Assembly (NCBI GenBank): GCA_036265435.1
Contig: DATAPB010000082.1
Coordinates: forward strand, 1 to 17,527
From: DASUPK01 sp036265435
GTDB lineage: Bacteria; Actinomycetota; Thermoleophilia; Solirubrobacterales; 70-9
Direction: 5' to 3'
DNA: 17,527 nucleotides
The position numbers were made by a program, and so were the translations under genes. The notes under the pieces were generated by a model that saw nothing but the letters and a program-made list of their open reading frames with translations, did no database searches and was not told the origin of the DNA. Position 1 is the first letter of the stretch. Each line of letters begins with the position of its first letter. Shown one piece after another: positions 7,009 through 14,431 of this stretch.

Positions 7009-7455
7009 ATGACAGCGGTGCTTGCAGCGATCAGGAGAGTGTTGTTGGGGACGGGGTCGACCGCGTTCACGATCGTCGGTGCCCTCCTGATCGGCTTCGG
7101 GGTGCCGCTCTTCTGGATCTTCATGGCGTCGCAGTTCTACGCCAAGACGGGAGCCGTGAATGGTCCGGTCGCCGCGTTCATCGGGACCGGAATCCTCGTC
7201 TCCTATTACGGGCTGCTGCTGATCGCGTCCTGGGTCCGAGCGCGCCTCCTGCGCCGCCAGACCGGGCAGCCACGGCGGCTCACCGGTCGCGACCCGTGGA
7301 ACCGCAGCATGCGGGACACGCCGTACAAGCCGGGCGCGCAACAGAGCGACCCCGTCGAGCGGCTGTTCGTCGCCACCGCGATCGTCTCGCTGATCGCCTT
7401 CCTGGTCTGGTTCGCCTTCTTCGCCGGCGCGCCGTTCCCGAACAGCCCTGGCTAG
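7009..7455 (+). CDS. Small three-helix membrane protein of unknown function
   Basis: 148 aa. Hydrophobic segments at about 17-41, 50-74 and 115-140 should span the membrane; the loop between the second and third is basic and contains WVRARLLRRQ and a Trp-Asn-Arg-Ser/Tyr-Lys-Pro region, which should be cytoplasmic. No catalytic motif or named family was recognised. The ATG at 7009 follows a purine-rich AGGGGCAGGCC stretch. The last 8 bp overlap the proposed CTG start of the methyltransferase gene in another frame, so the two are probably co-transcribed. Whether they share a function is unknown. Confidence 0.75.
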   Translation: MTAVLAAIRRVLLGTGSTAFTIVGALLIGFGVPLFWIFMASQFYAKTGAVNGPVAAFIGTGILVSYYGLLLIASWVRARLLRRQTGQPRRLTGRDPWNRSMRDTPYKPGAQQSDPVERLFVATAIVSLIAFLVWFAFFAGAPFPNSPG

Positions 7456-8071
7456 CTCGGAACCCTTCGAGTCGGATCTCGTCCTCGAGGAGGTCGAACT
7501 GCCGGGCGGTCCGCTTCGGGTCTGGCAACCGCGAGAGGCAGCCGAGCTGCCGGATGACGGCGCGGTCGAGTGGGCGCCGATCGCGCCCTACTGGGCCGTG
7601 CTCTGGCGCAGCAGCGTGGCACTGGCGCGCGAGCTGGAAGGGCTGGATCTGCAGGGACGGCGGGTGGTCGAGCTGGGCTGCGGCCTCGGCCTACCGAGCA
7701 TCGCGGCGGCGCGGGCGGGCGCGGAGGTCCTGGCCACGGACGCGGAGCCGGAGGCCGTCGAAGCCACGCTGAGAAACGCGGAGGAGAACCACGTGCAGAT
7801 TGAGGCCATCACGGCCGATTGGTCGGATCCGGACGAGCTCGTCACGCGCGGTCCCTTCGACCTGGCCGTTGCGGCCGACATCCTCTACGAGCGCCAGGGC
7901 GTCGCGGCGCTGCTCTCGCTTCTGCCGCGGCTGGCGCCCGAGGCGCTGTTCGCCGATCCGGGACGACCGGCCAGCCACGCCTTCATCGAGCAGGCGGAGA
8001 AGCGCTGGCGGCTGAACGCGACCAGGAGCGGGGTCGTCAGCCTCTACGGGCTGCGGCTTGGCCGCGAATAG
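7448..8071 (+). CDS. SAM-dependent methyltransferase, probable CTG start
   Basis: About 207 aa if read from CTG 7448. Motif I, VVELGCGLGLPS (73-84), and the acidic end of beta-2, ATDAE (96-100), define a class I Rossmann methyltransferase. A W-A-P-I-A-P-Y-W-A-V-L-W stretch (42-53) before motif I resembles the small-protein/lysine and nicotinamide methyltransferase-like group. The first ATG/GTG/TTG in frame is GTG 7598, which would cut off about 50 residues that continue the protein-like reading (ESDLVLEEVELPGGPLRVW, 8-26). Between the upstream in-frame TGA at 7391 and that point no ATG, GTG or TTG occurs, whereas CTG 7448 gives a natural N-terminus overlapping the previous stop by 8 bp. The substrate is not predictable; a lost ATG through sequencing error is the alternative. 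Confidence 0.8.
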   Translation: MASSEPFESDLVLEEVELPGGPLRVWQPREAAELPDDGAVEWAPIAPYWAVLWRSSVALARELEGLDLQGRRVVELGCGLGLPSIAAARAGAEVLATDAEPEAVEATLRNAEENHVQIEAITADWSDPDELVTRGPFDLAVAADILYERQGVAALLSLLPRLAPEALFADPGRPASHAFIEQAEKRWRLNATRSGVVSLYGLRLGRE

Positions 8072-8089
8072 TTCGTCGGGCAGCGGTCT

Positions 8090-8095
8090 TACTGT
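8090..8095 (+). promoter_or_regulatory. Leaderless-type -10 element (TACTGT) for radA
   Basis: TACTGT ends 6 nt before the radA ATG at 8102, leaving no room for a ribosome site. No matching -35 lies 16-19 nt upstream. Confidence 0.55.
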
Positions 8096-8101
8096 GGCCG
8101 C

Positions 8102-9472
8102 ATGGCCGGGAAAGCCGCCTCATACCGCTGCTCGGACTGCGGTCACGCCGCGCTGACCTGGACGGGCCAGTGCCCGGGGTGCGGCGCCTGGAACACGCTG
8201 GAGCAGGCGAGCGCTCCCTCGCCGGGCCGACGCGCCGGCGGCAGGGCGACCGCCGGAGCCCCGAAGCCGGTCCCGCTCCGCGACGTCAAGGCTGAGCGCA
8301 CCGAGCGCCTCGGCACCGGCATCGCCGAGCTCGACCGGGTGCTCGGCGGGGGCCTGGTGCCCGGCTCGCTGGTCCTCCTCGGCGGGGCGCCGGGGATCGG
8401 CAAGAGCACACTGGCCGGAATGGCTCTCGCCAACGTTGCCGCGGCGGGCGAGAAGGTGCTCTACGTCTCGGGGGAGGAGTCCGCCGGTCAGGTCCGGCGC
8501 CGAGCCGAGCGCCTGGGTGAGGCGGCGCTGTCGGTGCCGATGCTCGCCGAGCCCTCGCTCGATAGCGTCCTGGCGGCGCTCGAAGCGGAGCGTCCCGCCG
8601 CCTGCGTGATCGACTCGGTGCAGACCCTTGCCGTTCCCGACTCGGCGCCCGGCAGCGTCGGCGCCGTCCGCGAGGCCACCTCTGCGCTGCTCGAGACGGC
8701 AAAGCGCCTGGAAGTCACTCTGATCCTGATCGGGCATGTGACCAAGGAGGGCTCATTGGCCGGGCCCCGCGCTCTCGAGCACCTGGTCGACTGCGTCCTT
8801 CACTTCGAGGGTGAGCGGGAGCGGACCTTCCGGACGCTGCGGGCCCTGAAGAACCGCTTCGGGGCGACCAGCGAGGTCGGTGTCTTCGAGATGCGGCAGG
8901 GCGGCCTGGTGGAGGTCGAGGATCCGTCCGCCCGGTTCGTCGGCGAGGCTCAGCCGGCACCCGGCTCAGTGGTGCTCTGCGCGATGGAGGGGACGCGGCC
9001 TCTCCTGGTCGAGGTCCAGGCGCTGGTGGCGCCGACCGAGATCGTCCCGCCGCGACGCACCGGAACCGGCGTGGACCGGAACCGGTTGGCGCTCGTCCTC
9101 GCCGTGCTCACTCGTCACGCGGGCATCTCCATGTCGGCGGCAGACGTCTTCGTCAACGTCGCCGGGGGAATCCGGGTCGACGAGCCGGGCGCCGACCTGG
9201 CGATCGCCCTCGCGGTCGCCTCCGCACATTCAGGGCGGTCGCTCGAGACCGGCGGCAAGCCCCTTGCGTGCTTCGGCGAGGTCGGCCTCACGGGAGAGGT
9301 CCGCTACGTCGCTCACGCCGACCGGCGCGTCGCCGAGGCCCGCAAGTTCGGCCTCGAGGTGGTTCTGGGGCCGAAGCCGGGGGACGATGCGATCCCCGGT
9401 CTGAGGCCCGTGGAAAACATCCGCGCCGCCCTGTCGGGTGGTGGTTCCAAGCCACTTCGCCGGGCGGCTTGA
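8102..9472 (+). CDS. radA: DNA repair protein RadA
   Basis: 456 aa, the normal length for the family. RadA is a RecA-like DNA-dependent ATPase/helicase that processes branched recombination intermediates. Order of domains: N-terminal zinc finger with C10/C13 and C24/C27; RecA-like ATPase with Walker A GGAPGIGKS (94-102) and Walker B ending in ACVIDS (167-172); the RadA-specific KNRFG motif (250-254); and a C-terminal Lon-protease-like domain with VNVAGGIRVDEPGADLAIAL, lacking a protease serine as expected. ATG 8102 is the first codon before the zinc finger. It is followed by disA, the arrangement common in Gram-positive bacteria, and probably begins the radA-disA unit, driven by the -10 at 8090. 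Confidence 0.97.
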   Translation: MAGKAASYRCSDCGHAALTWTGQCPGCGAWNTLEQASAPSPGRRAGGRATAGAPKPVPLRDVKAERTERLGTGIAELDRVLGGGLVPGSLVLLGGAPGIGKSTLAGMALANVAAAGEKVLYVSGEESAGQVRRRAERLGEAALSVPMLAEPSLDSVLAALEAERPAACVIDSVQTLAVPDSAPGSVGAVREATSALLETAKRLEVTLILIGHVTKEGSLAGPRALEHLVDCVLHFEGERERTFRTLRALKNRFGATSEVGVFEMRQGGLVEVEDPSARFVGEAQPAPGSVVLCAMEGTRPLLVEVQALVAPTEIVPPRRTGTGVDRNRLALVLAVLTRHAGISMSAADVFVNVAGGIRVDEPGADLAIALAVASAHSGRSLETGGKPLACFGEVGLTGEVRYVAHADRRVAEARKFGLEVVLGPKPGDDAIPGLRPVENIRAALSGGGSKPLRRAA

Positions 9473-9548
9473 CAAGCGCTTTCCCGACCTTTCCACACGG
9501 ATTTCCCCGCAAAGCACGCTCCTTCTCTATCTGCTTCCATCAGCGGCG

Positions 9549-10664
9549 ATGGCGTCTTCGCTTCCAGGCGACGATCTACAGGAGTTGGAGGCGCGACAGG
9601 ACCCGCGGCTTCTGCGGGCACTCGACATCGTCGCTCCCGGCACTGCGCTCCGCGAGGGCATCGACAACATCGTTCACTCGCGGACGGGCGGGCTGATCGT
9701 CATCGGAGACCCTGAGGAGGTCTCCTTTCTCTTTTCAGGGGGAATCAACCTCGACATCGACTACACCCCGGCGCTGCTCTACCAGGTTGCGAAGATGGAC
9801 GGGGCGATCGTCCTCAACGAGCAAGCGACGAAGATCGTCTGCGCCAACGTCCAGCTGATGCCGGACCCGACGATCCTCTCGTCGGAGACCGGCACCCGGC
9901 ACCGGACGGCCGAGCGCGTCTCGAAGCAGACCGACGCCCTGGTGGTGGCGATCTCCGAGCGCCGGGACGTCGTCTCCCTCTACCTGGGAGGGATGAAGTA
10001 CATCCTCCAGGACATCCCCGCGGTACTCGCGAAGGCGAACCAGGGACTCGCCACACTCGACAAGTACCGGGCCCGGCTCGACTCGGTCTCGACCCGGCTG
10101 ACACGGCTCGAGTTCGAGGGCTCCGCCGTCCTCTATGAGGTCCTCTCGGTGCTCCAGCGCGCCGAGCTGGTGACCCGGATGGCGGTCGAGGTGGAGCGAT
10201 ACATCGTCGAGCTCGGCACCGAGGGCCGGCTGATCGAGATGCAGCTCGAGGAGACGATGGTCGGAGTCGCCGCCGACAAGTCCGCGCTGATCCGCGACTA
10301 CTCCGTGGAGGACACCGAGGAGAACCTCGCCACGACGCTTGCGTCCATCGCGCGGATGCCGCATCAGGACCTACTCGACTTCGGCCGGCTCGCCGAGCTG
10401 CTCGGCTACGACCGCAAGGTCTCGACGCTCGAGTTCCCCGTGTCCCCGCGCGGTTACCGCGTGCTCGGGCGGATCCCACGCCTGCCGAAGCTGGTCGTCC
10501 AGCGGATCATCCAGGAGTTCGGTGGGCTGGACGAGGTGCTTGCCGCGAGCGACGACGATCTCGAGGCGGTCGAGGGCGTCGGCGCCGGGCGCGCCAAGGA
10601 CATTCGCGAGGGCCTGCGGAGACTTCAGGAGGTCGACCCGGTCGACCGGTACTTGCAGAGTTAG
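9549..10664 (+). CDS. disA: Diadenylate cyclase DisA (DNA integrity scanning protein)
   Basis: 371 aa from ATG 9549, close to the usual 350-360. DisA makes cyclic di-AMP from two ATP and is inhibited by branched DNA. The N-terminal DAC domain has GGLIVIGD (47-54), the DGA motif (84-86) and GTRHRTAERVS (115-125), all required for catalysis. A helical linker follows, and the C-terminal helix-hairpin-helix DNA-binding domain includes GGLDEVLAASDDDLEAVEGV and GAGRAKDIREGL. The frame is open from GTG 9438, inside radA, but those 37 codons are not DisA-like. The 76-bp gap after radA holds a TTGACA at 9469-9474 with no good -10 at the right distance. The stop codon overlaps a hairpin that separates it from carD. 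Confidence 0.96.
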   Translation: MASSLPGDDLQELEARQDPRLLRALDIVAPGTALREGIDNIVHSRTGGLIVIGDPEEVSFLFSGGINLDIDYTPALLYQVAKMDGAIVLNEQATKIVCANVQLMPDPTILSSETGTRHRTAERVSKQTDALVVAISERRDVVSLYLGGMKYILQDIPAVLAKANQGLATLDKYRARLDSVSTRLTRLEFEGSAVLYEVLSVLQRAELVTRMAVEVERYIVELGTEGRLIEMQLEETMVGVAADKSALIRDYSVEDTEENLATTLASIARMPHQDLLDFGRLAELLGYDRKVSTLEFPVSPRGYRVLGRIPRLPKLVVQRIIQEFGGLDEVLAASDDDLEAVEGVGAGRAKDIREGLRRLQEVDPVDRYLQS

Positions 10665-10684
10665 ACGGCCGTGTCAGGCCGTCT
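10663..10684 (+). terminator. Hairpin between disA and carD
   Basis: An 8-bp perfect stem, AGACGGCC with GGCCGTCT, closes a 6-nt loop (GTGTCA). Its left arm contains the last two bases of the disA stop. No T-run follows. It likely separates or tunes disA and carD expression. Confidence 0.55.
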
Positions 10685-10726
10685 CGACGAAAGGAGAGAC
10701 CAATTCCAGAGGTAACAGAGGAGGTA

Positions 10727-11284
10727 ATGGAGGACGAGGCGGTGGTCGCCGACCTCGAGTTGGAGGCGGCCGCCTGCAGCTTCGAGGAAGGCGACAACGT
10801 CGTGTATCCCCATCACGGGGCTGGAGTGGTCCTGAAGAAGGAGACGAGGGACCTGATGGGCGAGAAGCGGGACTACCTGACCATCAACATCCTTCACAAC
10901 AACATGACTGTGATGGTCCCCTGCGAGAACGCCCACCGCGCGGGCCTGCGTCGGGTCATCGACGAGGAGCAGGTGAAGAAGGTGATCGGGGTTCTCACCG
11001 ACGAGGTCTCCGAGATGCCGAAGAACTGGAACCGCCGGTTCAAGCACAACCGCGAGAAGATCAAGACCGGCGACGTCTACGAGCTCGCCGAGGTCGTTCG
11101 CAACCTCGCGATCAGGGAGTGGGAGAAGGGACTCTCCACGGGTGAGAAGCAGATGTACACCCGCGCGAAGAAGATCCTCGCGTCGGAATTCATGTACGCG
11201 CTGGACAAGGACGAGGACGGCGCGGAGACCTACCTGGACGAGCTGCTGGAGGAGCGCTTCGGCGCCGCCAAGGCGACCGCCTAG
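10727..11284 (+). CDS. carD: CarD family transcriptional regulator
   Basis: 185 aa. CarD binds the beta subunit of RNA polymerase and stabilises the open promoter complex, which matters at GC-rich promoters with weak -35 elements. The N-terminal RNAP-interaction (Tudor-like) domain begins at about residue 18: F-E-E-G-D-N-V-V-Y-P-H-H-G-A-G-V-V, then DYLTINILHNNMTVMVPCEN. The C-terminal helical domain includes WNRRFKHNREKIKTGD, ELAEVVRNL and a G-L-S-T-G-E-K-Q-M-Y-T-R-A-K-K-I-L-like helix characteristic of CarD. There is an acidic leader of 17 residues. The ATG is well supported by AGAGGAGG at 10717-10724. It is next to ispD, as in mycobacteria. Confidence 0.95.
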   Translation: MEDEAVVADLELEAAACSFEEGDNVVYPHHGAGVVLKKETRDLMGEKRDYLTINILHNNMTVMVPCENAHRAGLRRVIDEEQVKKVIGVLTDEVSEMPKNWNRRFKHNREKIKTGDVYELAEVVRNLAIREWEKGLSTGEKQMYTRAKKILASEFMYALDKDEDGAETYLDELLEERFGAAKATA

Positions 11285-11948
11285 CACCTCCGCATCGGCC
11301 GTCATCGCGGCCGCCGGCTCCGGGGAGCGACTCGGAGCCGGCGGCCCGAAGGCCTTTGTAAAGCTCGCCGGGCGACCACTGCTCGACTGGTCCCTCGACG
11401 CGTTCAATGCCGCGGGCTGCATCGCCGAGATCGTCGTCGCGGTCCCGGCGGCCCAGGAGACCGCCGTTGCCGACCGCGGGGTGGTGGCCGTGGCCGGCGG
11501 TGAGAATCGGTCGGAATCGGTGGCCAAGGCGATCGAGCTGTGCGGCGAGGACATCGTCGTGGTGCACGACGCCGCGAGGCCGCTGGTGACCCCGGCGCTG
11601 ATCAACGCGGTGATCGAACGACTTGCCTCGGATGTGGAGGCCGCCGGCGCGATCGCGGCCTCCCCGGTCACCGACACCATCAAGCAGGCCGACGAGGCTG
11701 GTCAGGTCGAGCGAACACTGGACCGCGACGTCCTCTGGGCCGTCCAGACCCCGCAGGCGTTCCGGGCCGACGCCCTGCGCGAGGCGCTCTCCGACCCGGA
11801 CTCGCTGCCCGACGCGACCGACGACGCGATGCTGGTCGAGCGCCGGGGCGGAAGAGTCCTGATCCACCAGGCGCCCGCCGACAACCTCAAGGTGACCAGG
11901 CCGATCGACCTACGGGTTGCGGAGCTGCTCCTGCGCGAGCGCTCGTAG
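11283..11948 (+). CDS. ispD: 2-C-methyl-D-erythritol 4-phosphate cytidylyltransferase, start unresolved
   Basis: IspD forms CDP-methylerythritol from CTP and MEP in the non-mevalonate isoprenoid pathway. The complete catalytic core is present: VIAAAGSGERLG at the start (CTP loop), GGPKAF, GENRSESV, VVHDAARPLV, the TDTIK segment, VQTPQAFR, ATDDAMLVE, and the C-terminal NLKVTRPIDL. The conserved protein begins at about 11289-11301, just after the carD stop. No ATG, GTG, TTG or CTG exists in this frame between there and GTG 11142 inside carD, so the given start is only the first codon after the overlap with the carD stop. Options are the GTG at 11142 (53 extra residues that are a carD shadow), a +1 frameshift fusion from carD, a rare start codon, or a sequence error. 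ispF does not follow; kup does. Confidence 0.85.
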   Translation, partial: STSASAVIAAAGSGERLGAGGPKAFVKLAGRPLLDWSLDAFNAAGCIAEIVVAVPAAQETAVADRGVVAVAGGENRSESVAKAIELCGEDIVVVHDAARPLVTPALINAVIERLASDVEAAGAIAASPVTDTIKQADEAGQVERTLDRDVLWAVQTPQAFRADALREALSDPDSLPDATDDAMLVERRGGRVLIHQAPADNLKVTRPIDLRVAELLLRERS

Positions 11949-11951
11949 GCT
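11946..11951 (+). promoter_or_regulatory. Leaderless-type -10 element (TAGGCT) for kup
   Basis: TAGGCT ends 7 nt before the kup ATG at 11959. Its first three bases are the TAG stop of ispD. The next TTG-like -35 candidate (TTGCGG at 11917) is too far away at 23 nt. Confidence 0.5.
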
Positions 11952-11958
11952 CGCAGGC

Positions 11959-13869
11959 ATGGAGACGCAACGGAAACGGGTCCTGGGGCGGACCGCCGTG
12001 ACGGTCGCGGCGCTCGGCGTCGTCTTCGGCGACATCGGCACCAGCCCGATCTACACGATCCAGACGGCCTTCAACCCCGGCGACCCGCATCCGATCGAAG
12101 CGACCACCGAGCACGTCTACGGGGTGGCATCGCTGATCTTCTGGGCGGTGACGATCATCGTCACCGTCAAATACGTAGGTCTCGTGATGAGCGCCGACAA
12201 CGACGGCGAGGGCGGCATCATGGCCCTGATCTCCCAGATCCGCCAGATCGGGGACGGGGTCACGGGACGCACGAAGTTCCTCCTCGGCGGCCTCGGGGTG
12301 TTCGGCGCGGCCCTTTTCTTCGGCGACAGCATGATCACGCCGGCGATCTCCGTGCTCTCCGCGGTGGAGGGGACGAAGACGATCGAATCTTCGATGGGCT
12401 CGTATGTGGTCCCGATCACCGTGACGATCATCGTCCTGCTCTTCCTCCTACAGCGGCTCGGGAGCGGGGCGGTGGGAAGGGTGTTCGGACCGGTGATGCT
12501 CATCTGGTTCGCGACGATCGCAGTCCTCGGGATCCGCGGGATCACGATGCACCCGGAGGTCCTCAAGGCGCTCTCCCCGAGCTACGCCTTCGAGCTTCTC
12601 TTCCAGAGCGGGTCGACCGGCTTCTTCGTGCTGACCTCCGTGGTGCTCGCCTTCACCGGGGTCGAGGCGCTCTACGCGGACATGGGCCACTTCGGCCGCC
12701 CTGCGATCACCCGCGCCTGGCTGCTGCTGGTCTTCCCGGCGTGCATCCTCAGCTACCTCGGCCAGGGCGGGCTGATCCTCGACGATCCCAGTGCGATCAG
12801 CGCCCCCTTCTTCAGGCTCATGCCGCACGGGGGCCTGATCCCGCTGGTCATCCTGGCAACCGTCGCGACGGTGATCGCCTCGCAGGCGGTGATCTCCGGA
12901 GCCTTTTCCATCGCCCATCAGGCGGCCCAGCTCGGCTACCTGCCGCGCCTGCGCGTGGTCCACACGTCAAAGAGCGCGTACGGCCAGGTCTACGTGCCGG
13001 TGATCAACCGGCTGCTGCTCGTCGCCGTGCTCACGCTGGTGCTCGTCTTCCAGTCGTCGGCCAAGCTGGCCTTCGCCTACGGGACCGCGGTGACCGGGAC
13101 GATCCTGGTGACGAGCGTCCTCTTCTTCTTCATCGTCCGGCACCGCTGGCATCGCCCCCTCTGGCTGACTCTGGCTGGGGCTGCGTTCTTCCTTTCGATC
13201 GAGCTCGGCTTCTTCGCTTCGAACCTGACCAAGATCGCTCACGGCGCCTGGCTGCCCCTGACGATCGGCTTCGTCCTCTTCTTCGTGATGATCACCTGGT
13301 ACCGCGGCCGCGCGCTGGTCACGGCGGAGCGGTTCCGGGTCGAGGGTCCGCTGACGGACTTCGTCAAGGAACTGCGGAGGGAGGACCCGCCGGTCGCCCG
13401 CGTTTCAGGGACCGGGGTGTTCATGAACCGTGGCAAGGAGACCGCGCCGCTCTCGATGCGCGCCTGCGTGGACCACCTCCACTCGCTGCCGGAGAACGCG
13501 ATCATCCTCTCGCTGGAGACCCTTCCGGTCCCCCGGATCCGGCCGAAGGACCGGCTCGAGATCGACGACCTGGGCTACCGGGACGACCGCCTCACCTTCG
13601 TCGGTGCGAAGTACGGCTACGCCGAGGAGTATGACGTCCCCAAGATCGTCAGGCAGATCGCGAAGGCCGGGGTCGAGTGCCCGGTCGACGCTCGTCATGC
13701 CACGTTCTACCTCTCTCGTGTCGAGCTCAGGCCGACCGATCAGCCCGGGATGAGCCTCTGGCGCAAGCATCTCTTCCTCCTGACCGCGCGGCTCAGCGCC
13801 GAGCCGCCGGATTACTTCAAGCTGCCACGTCAGCGGACGATCACACTGGGCTCCCAGATCGAGTTCTGA
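11959..13869 (+). CDS. kup: KUP family potassium uptake transporter
   Basis: 636 aa, close to the E. coli Kup length of 622. It is a proton-coupled K+ importer with about 12 membrane helices in the first 430 residues and a cytoplasmic C-terminal domain. Family signatures are ALGVVFGDIGTSPIYT near residue 17, a GEGGIMAL stretch, FFGDSMITPAISVLSAVEG, an LTSVVLAFTGVEALYADMGHFGR stretch near 230, and GTAVTGTILVTS. The C-terminus carries GTGVFMNRGKETAP and a Y-G-Y segment typical of Kup tails. The ATG at 11959 was chosen over an in-frame TTG at 11917 because family similarity begins directly after it and a -10-like hexamer precedes it. The nearby disA suggests potassium control through c-di-AMP, but with so little leader there is no room for a c-di-AMP riboswitch. 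Confidence 0.95.
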   Translation: METQRKRVLGRTAVTVAALGVVFGDIGTSPIYTIQTAFNPGDPHPIEATTEHVYGVASLIFWAVTIIVTVKYVGLVMSADNDGEGGIMALISQIRQIGDGVTGRTKFLLGGLGVFGAALFFGDSMITPAISVLSAVEGTKTIESSMGSYVVPITVTIIVLLFLLQRLGSGAVGRVFGPVMLIWFATIAVLGIRGITMHPEVLKALSPSYAFELLFQSGSTGFFVLTSVVLAFTGVEALYADMGHFGRPAITRAWLLLVFPACILSYLGQGGLILDDPSAISAPFFRLMPHGGLIPLVILATVATVIASQAVISGAFSIAHQAAQLGYLPRLRVVHTSKSAYGQVYVPVINRLLLVAVLTLVLVFQSSAKLAFAYGTAVTGTILVTSVLFFFIVRHRWHRPLWLTLAGAAFFLSIELGFFASNLTKIAHGAWLPLTIGFVLFFVMITWYRGRALVTAERFRVEGPLTDFVKELRREDPPVARVSGTGVFMNRGKETAPLSMRACVDHLHSLPENAIILSLETLPVPRIRPKDRLEIDDLGYRDDRLTFVGAKYGYAEEYDVPKIVRQIAKAGVECPVDARHATFYLSRVELRPTDQPGMSLWRKHLFLLTARLSAEPPDYFKLPRQRTITLGSQIEF

Positions 13870-13877
13870 GGCCGCCG

Positions 13878-14363
13878 TCAGCTCGCCGGGGCGGGGGCTG
13901 AGCCGGAGAGCAGCTGCCGCGCGCGGTCGACGTGTTCGTTCGCCACCATGACGTCATAGCGACCGGCGACCAGGCCGGACGTCGACGAGAAGTCGCGCTG
14001 TCCCCGGGTCGCCCATTGGGCGAAGAATCCGAACAACGCTCCGAACACCGCACCGATCAGCAGGCCGCCGACGACCAGGCCGACCCACTCCGGCCCGGTC
14101 GTGAAGAGGCCGACGAGGAGGCCGAAGAAAAGCCCCCACCAGGCGCCGATCCCGGCGCCGTACATGGCGGCTCGTCCGCTCGTCAGCCGGCCGGTGACGT
14201 GTTCGACGAGACGCAGGTCTGAGCCGACGATGTCGACGTTCTCGACAGGAAAACCGGCGTCCGAGAGCCGGTCCACCGCCTTCTGCGCCTCGGGATAGGT
14301 AGGGAAGCTGGCGACGGACTTACCGTCGCGGGCTGCCGATGTGAGTTGCGGGCTCGCGTCCAT
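13878..14363 (-). CDS. General stress protein 17M-like domain membrane protein
   Basis: 161 aa. Residues about 15-62 (SVASFPTYPEAQKAVDRLSD then FPVENVDIVGSDLRLVE) match the short alpha/beta domain found in GSP17M-like stress proteins. Two Gly-rich hydrophobic stretches follow (about 68-90 and 95-115), making a likely membrane hairpin, and then a YDVMVANEHVDRARQLL segment that returns to the soluble domain. This layout is common in actinobacterial membrane stress proteins of unknown biochemistry. The start is well supported: GGAAGGA (plus-strand 14369-14375) lies 5 nt before the ATG. It converges on kup with only 8 bp between stops and diverges from the 14432 gene. Confidence 0.82.
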   Translation of the reverse strand: MDASPQLTSAARDGKSVASFPTYPEAQKAVDRLSDAGFPVENVDIVGSDLRLVEHVTGRLTSGRAAMYGAGIGAWWGLFFGLLVGLFTTGPEWVGLVVGGLLIGAVFGALFGFFAQWATRGQRDFSSTSGLVAGRYDVMVANEHVDRARQLLSGSAPAPAS

Positions 14364-14431
14364 TGGAGTCCTTCCGCATCAGTCGATGACGGGTGGAGTT
14401 TGTCAGGCCCGTCCGTGTCAGGATGGTCCCG

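Noticed and set aside
6348..7772. Plus-strand frame of 474 codons spanning three genes
   Set aside because: Its translation is low-complexity Arg/Pro/Ala and crosses three independently supported genes in another frame.
9469..9497. Perfect TTGACA at the radA stop as a -35 for disA
   Set aside because: At 16-19 nt spacing the sequence reads TCCACA/CCACAC, with no TANNNT match, so no complete promoter could be supported.
9438..9548. Longer DisA form from GTG 9438
   Set aside because: The added 37 residues overlap the end of radA in another frame and are unlike DisA N-termini; ATG 9549 gives the usual length.
10632..10652. GGTCGACC-type near-palindrome at the end of disA
   Set aside because: It is a coding repeat of Val-Asp-Pro/Val-Asp-Arg codons with a mismatched centre; no reason to treat it as a site.
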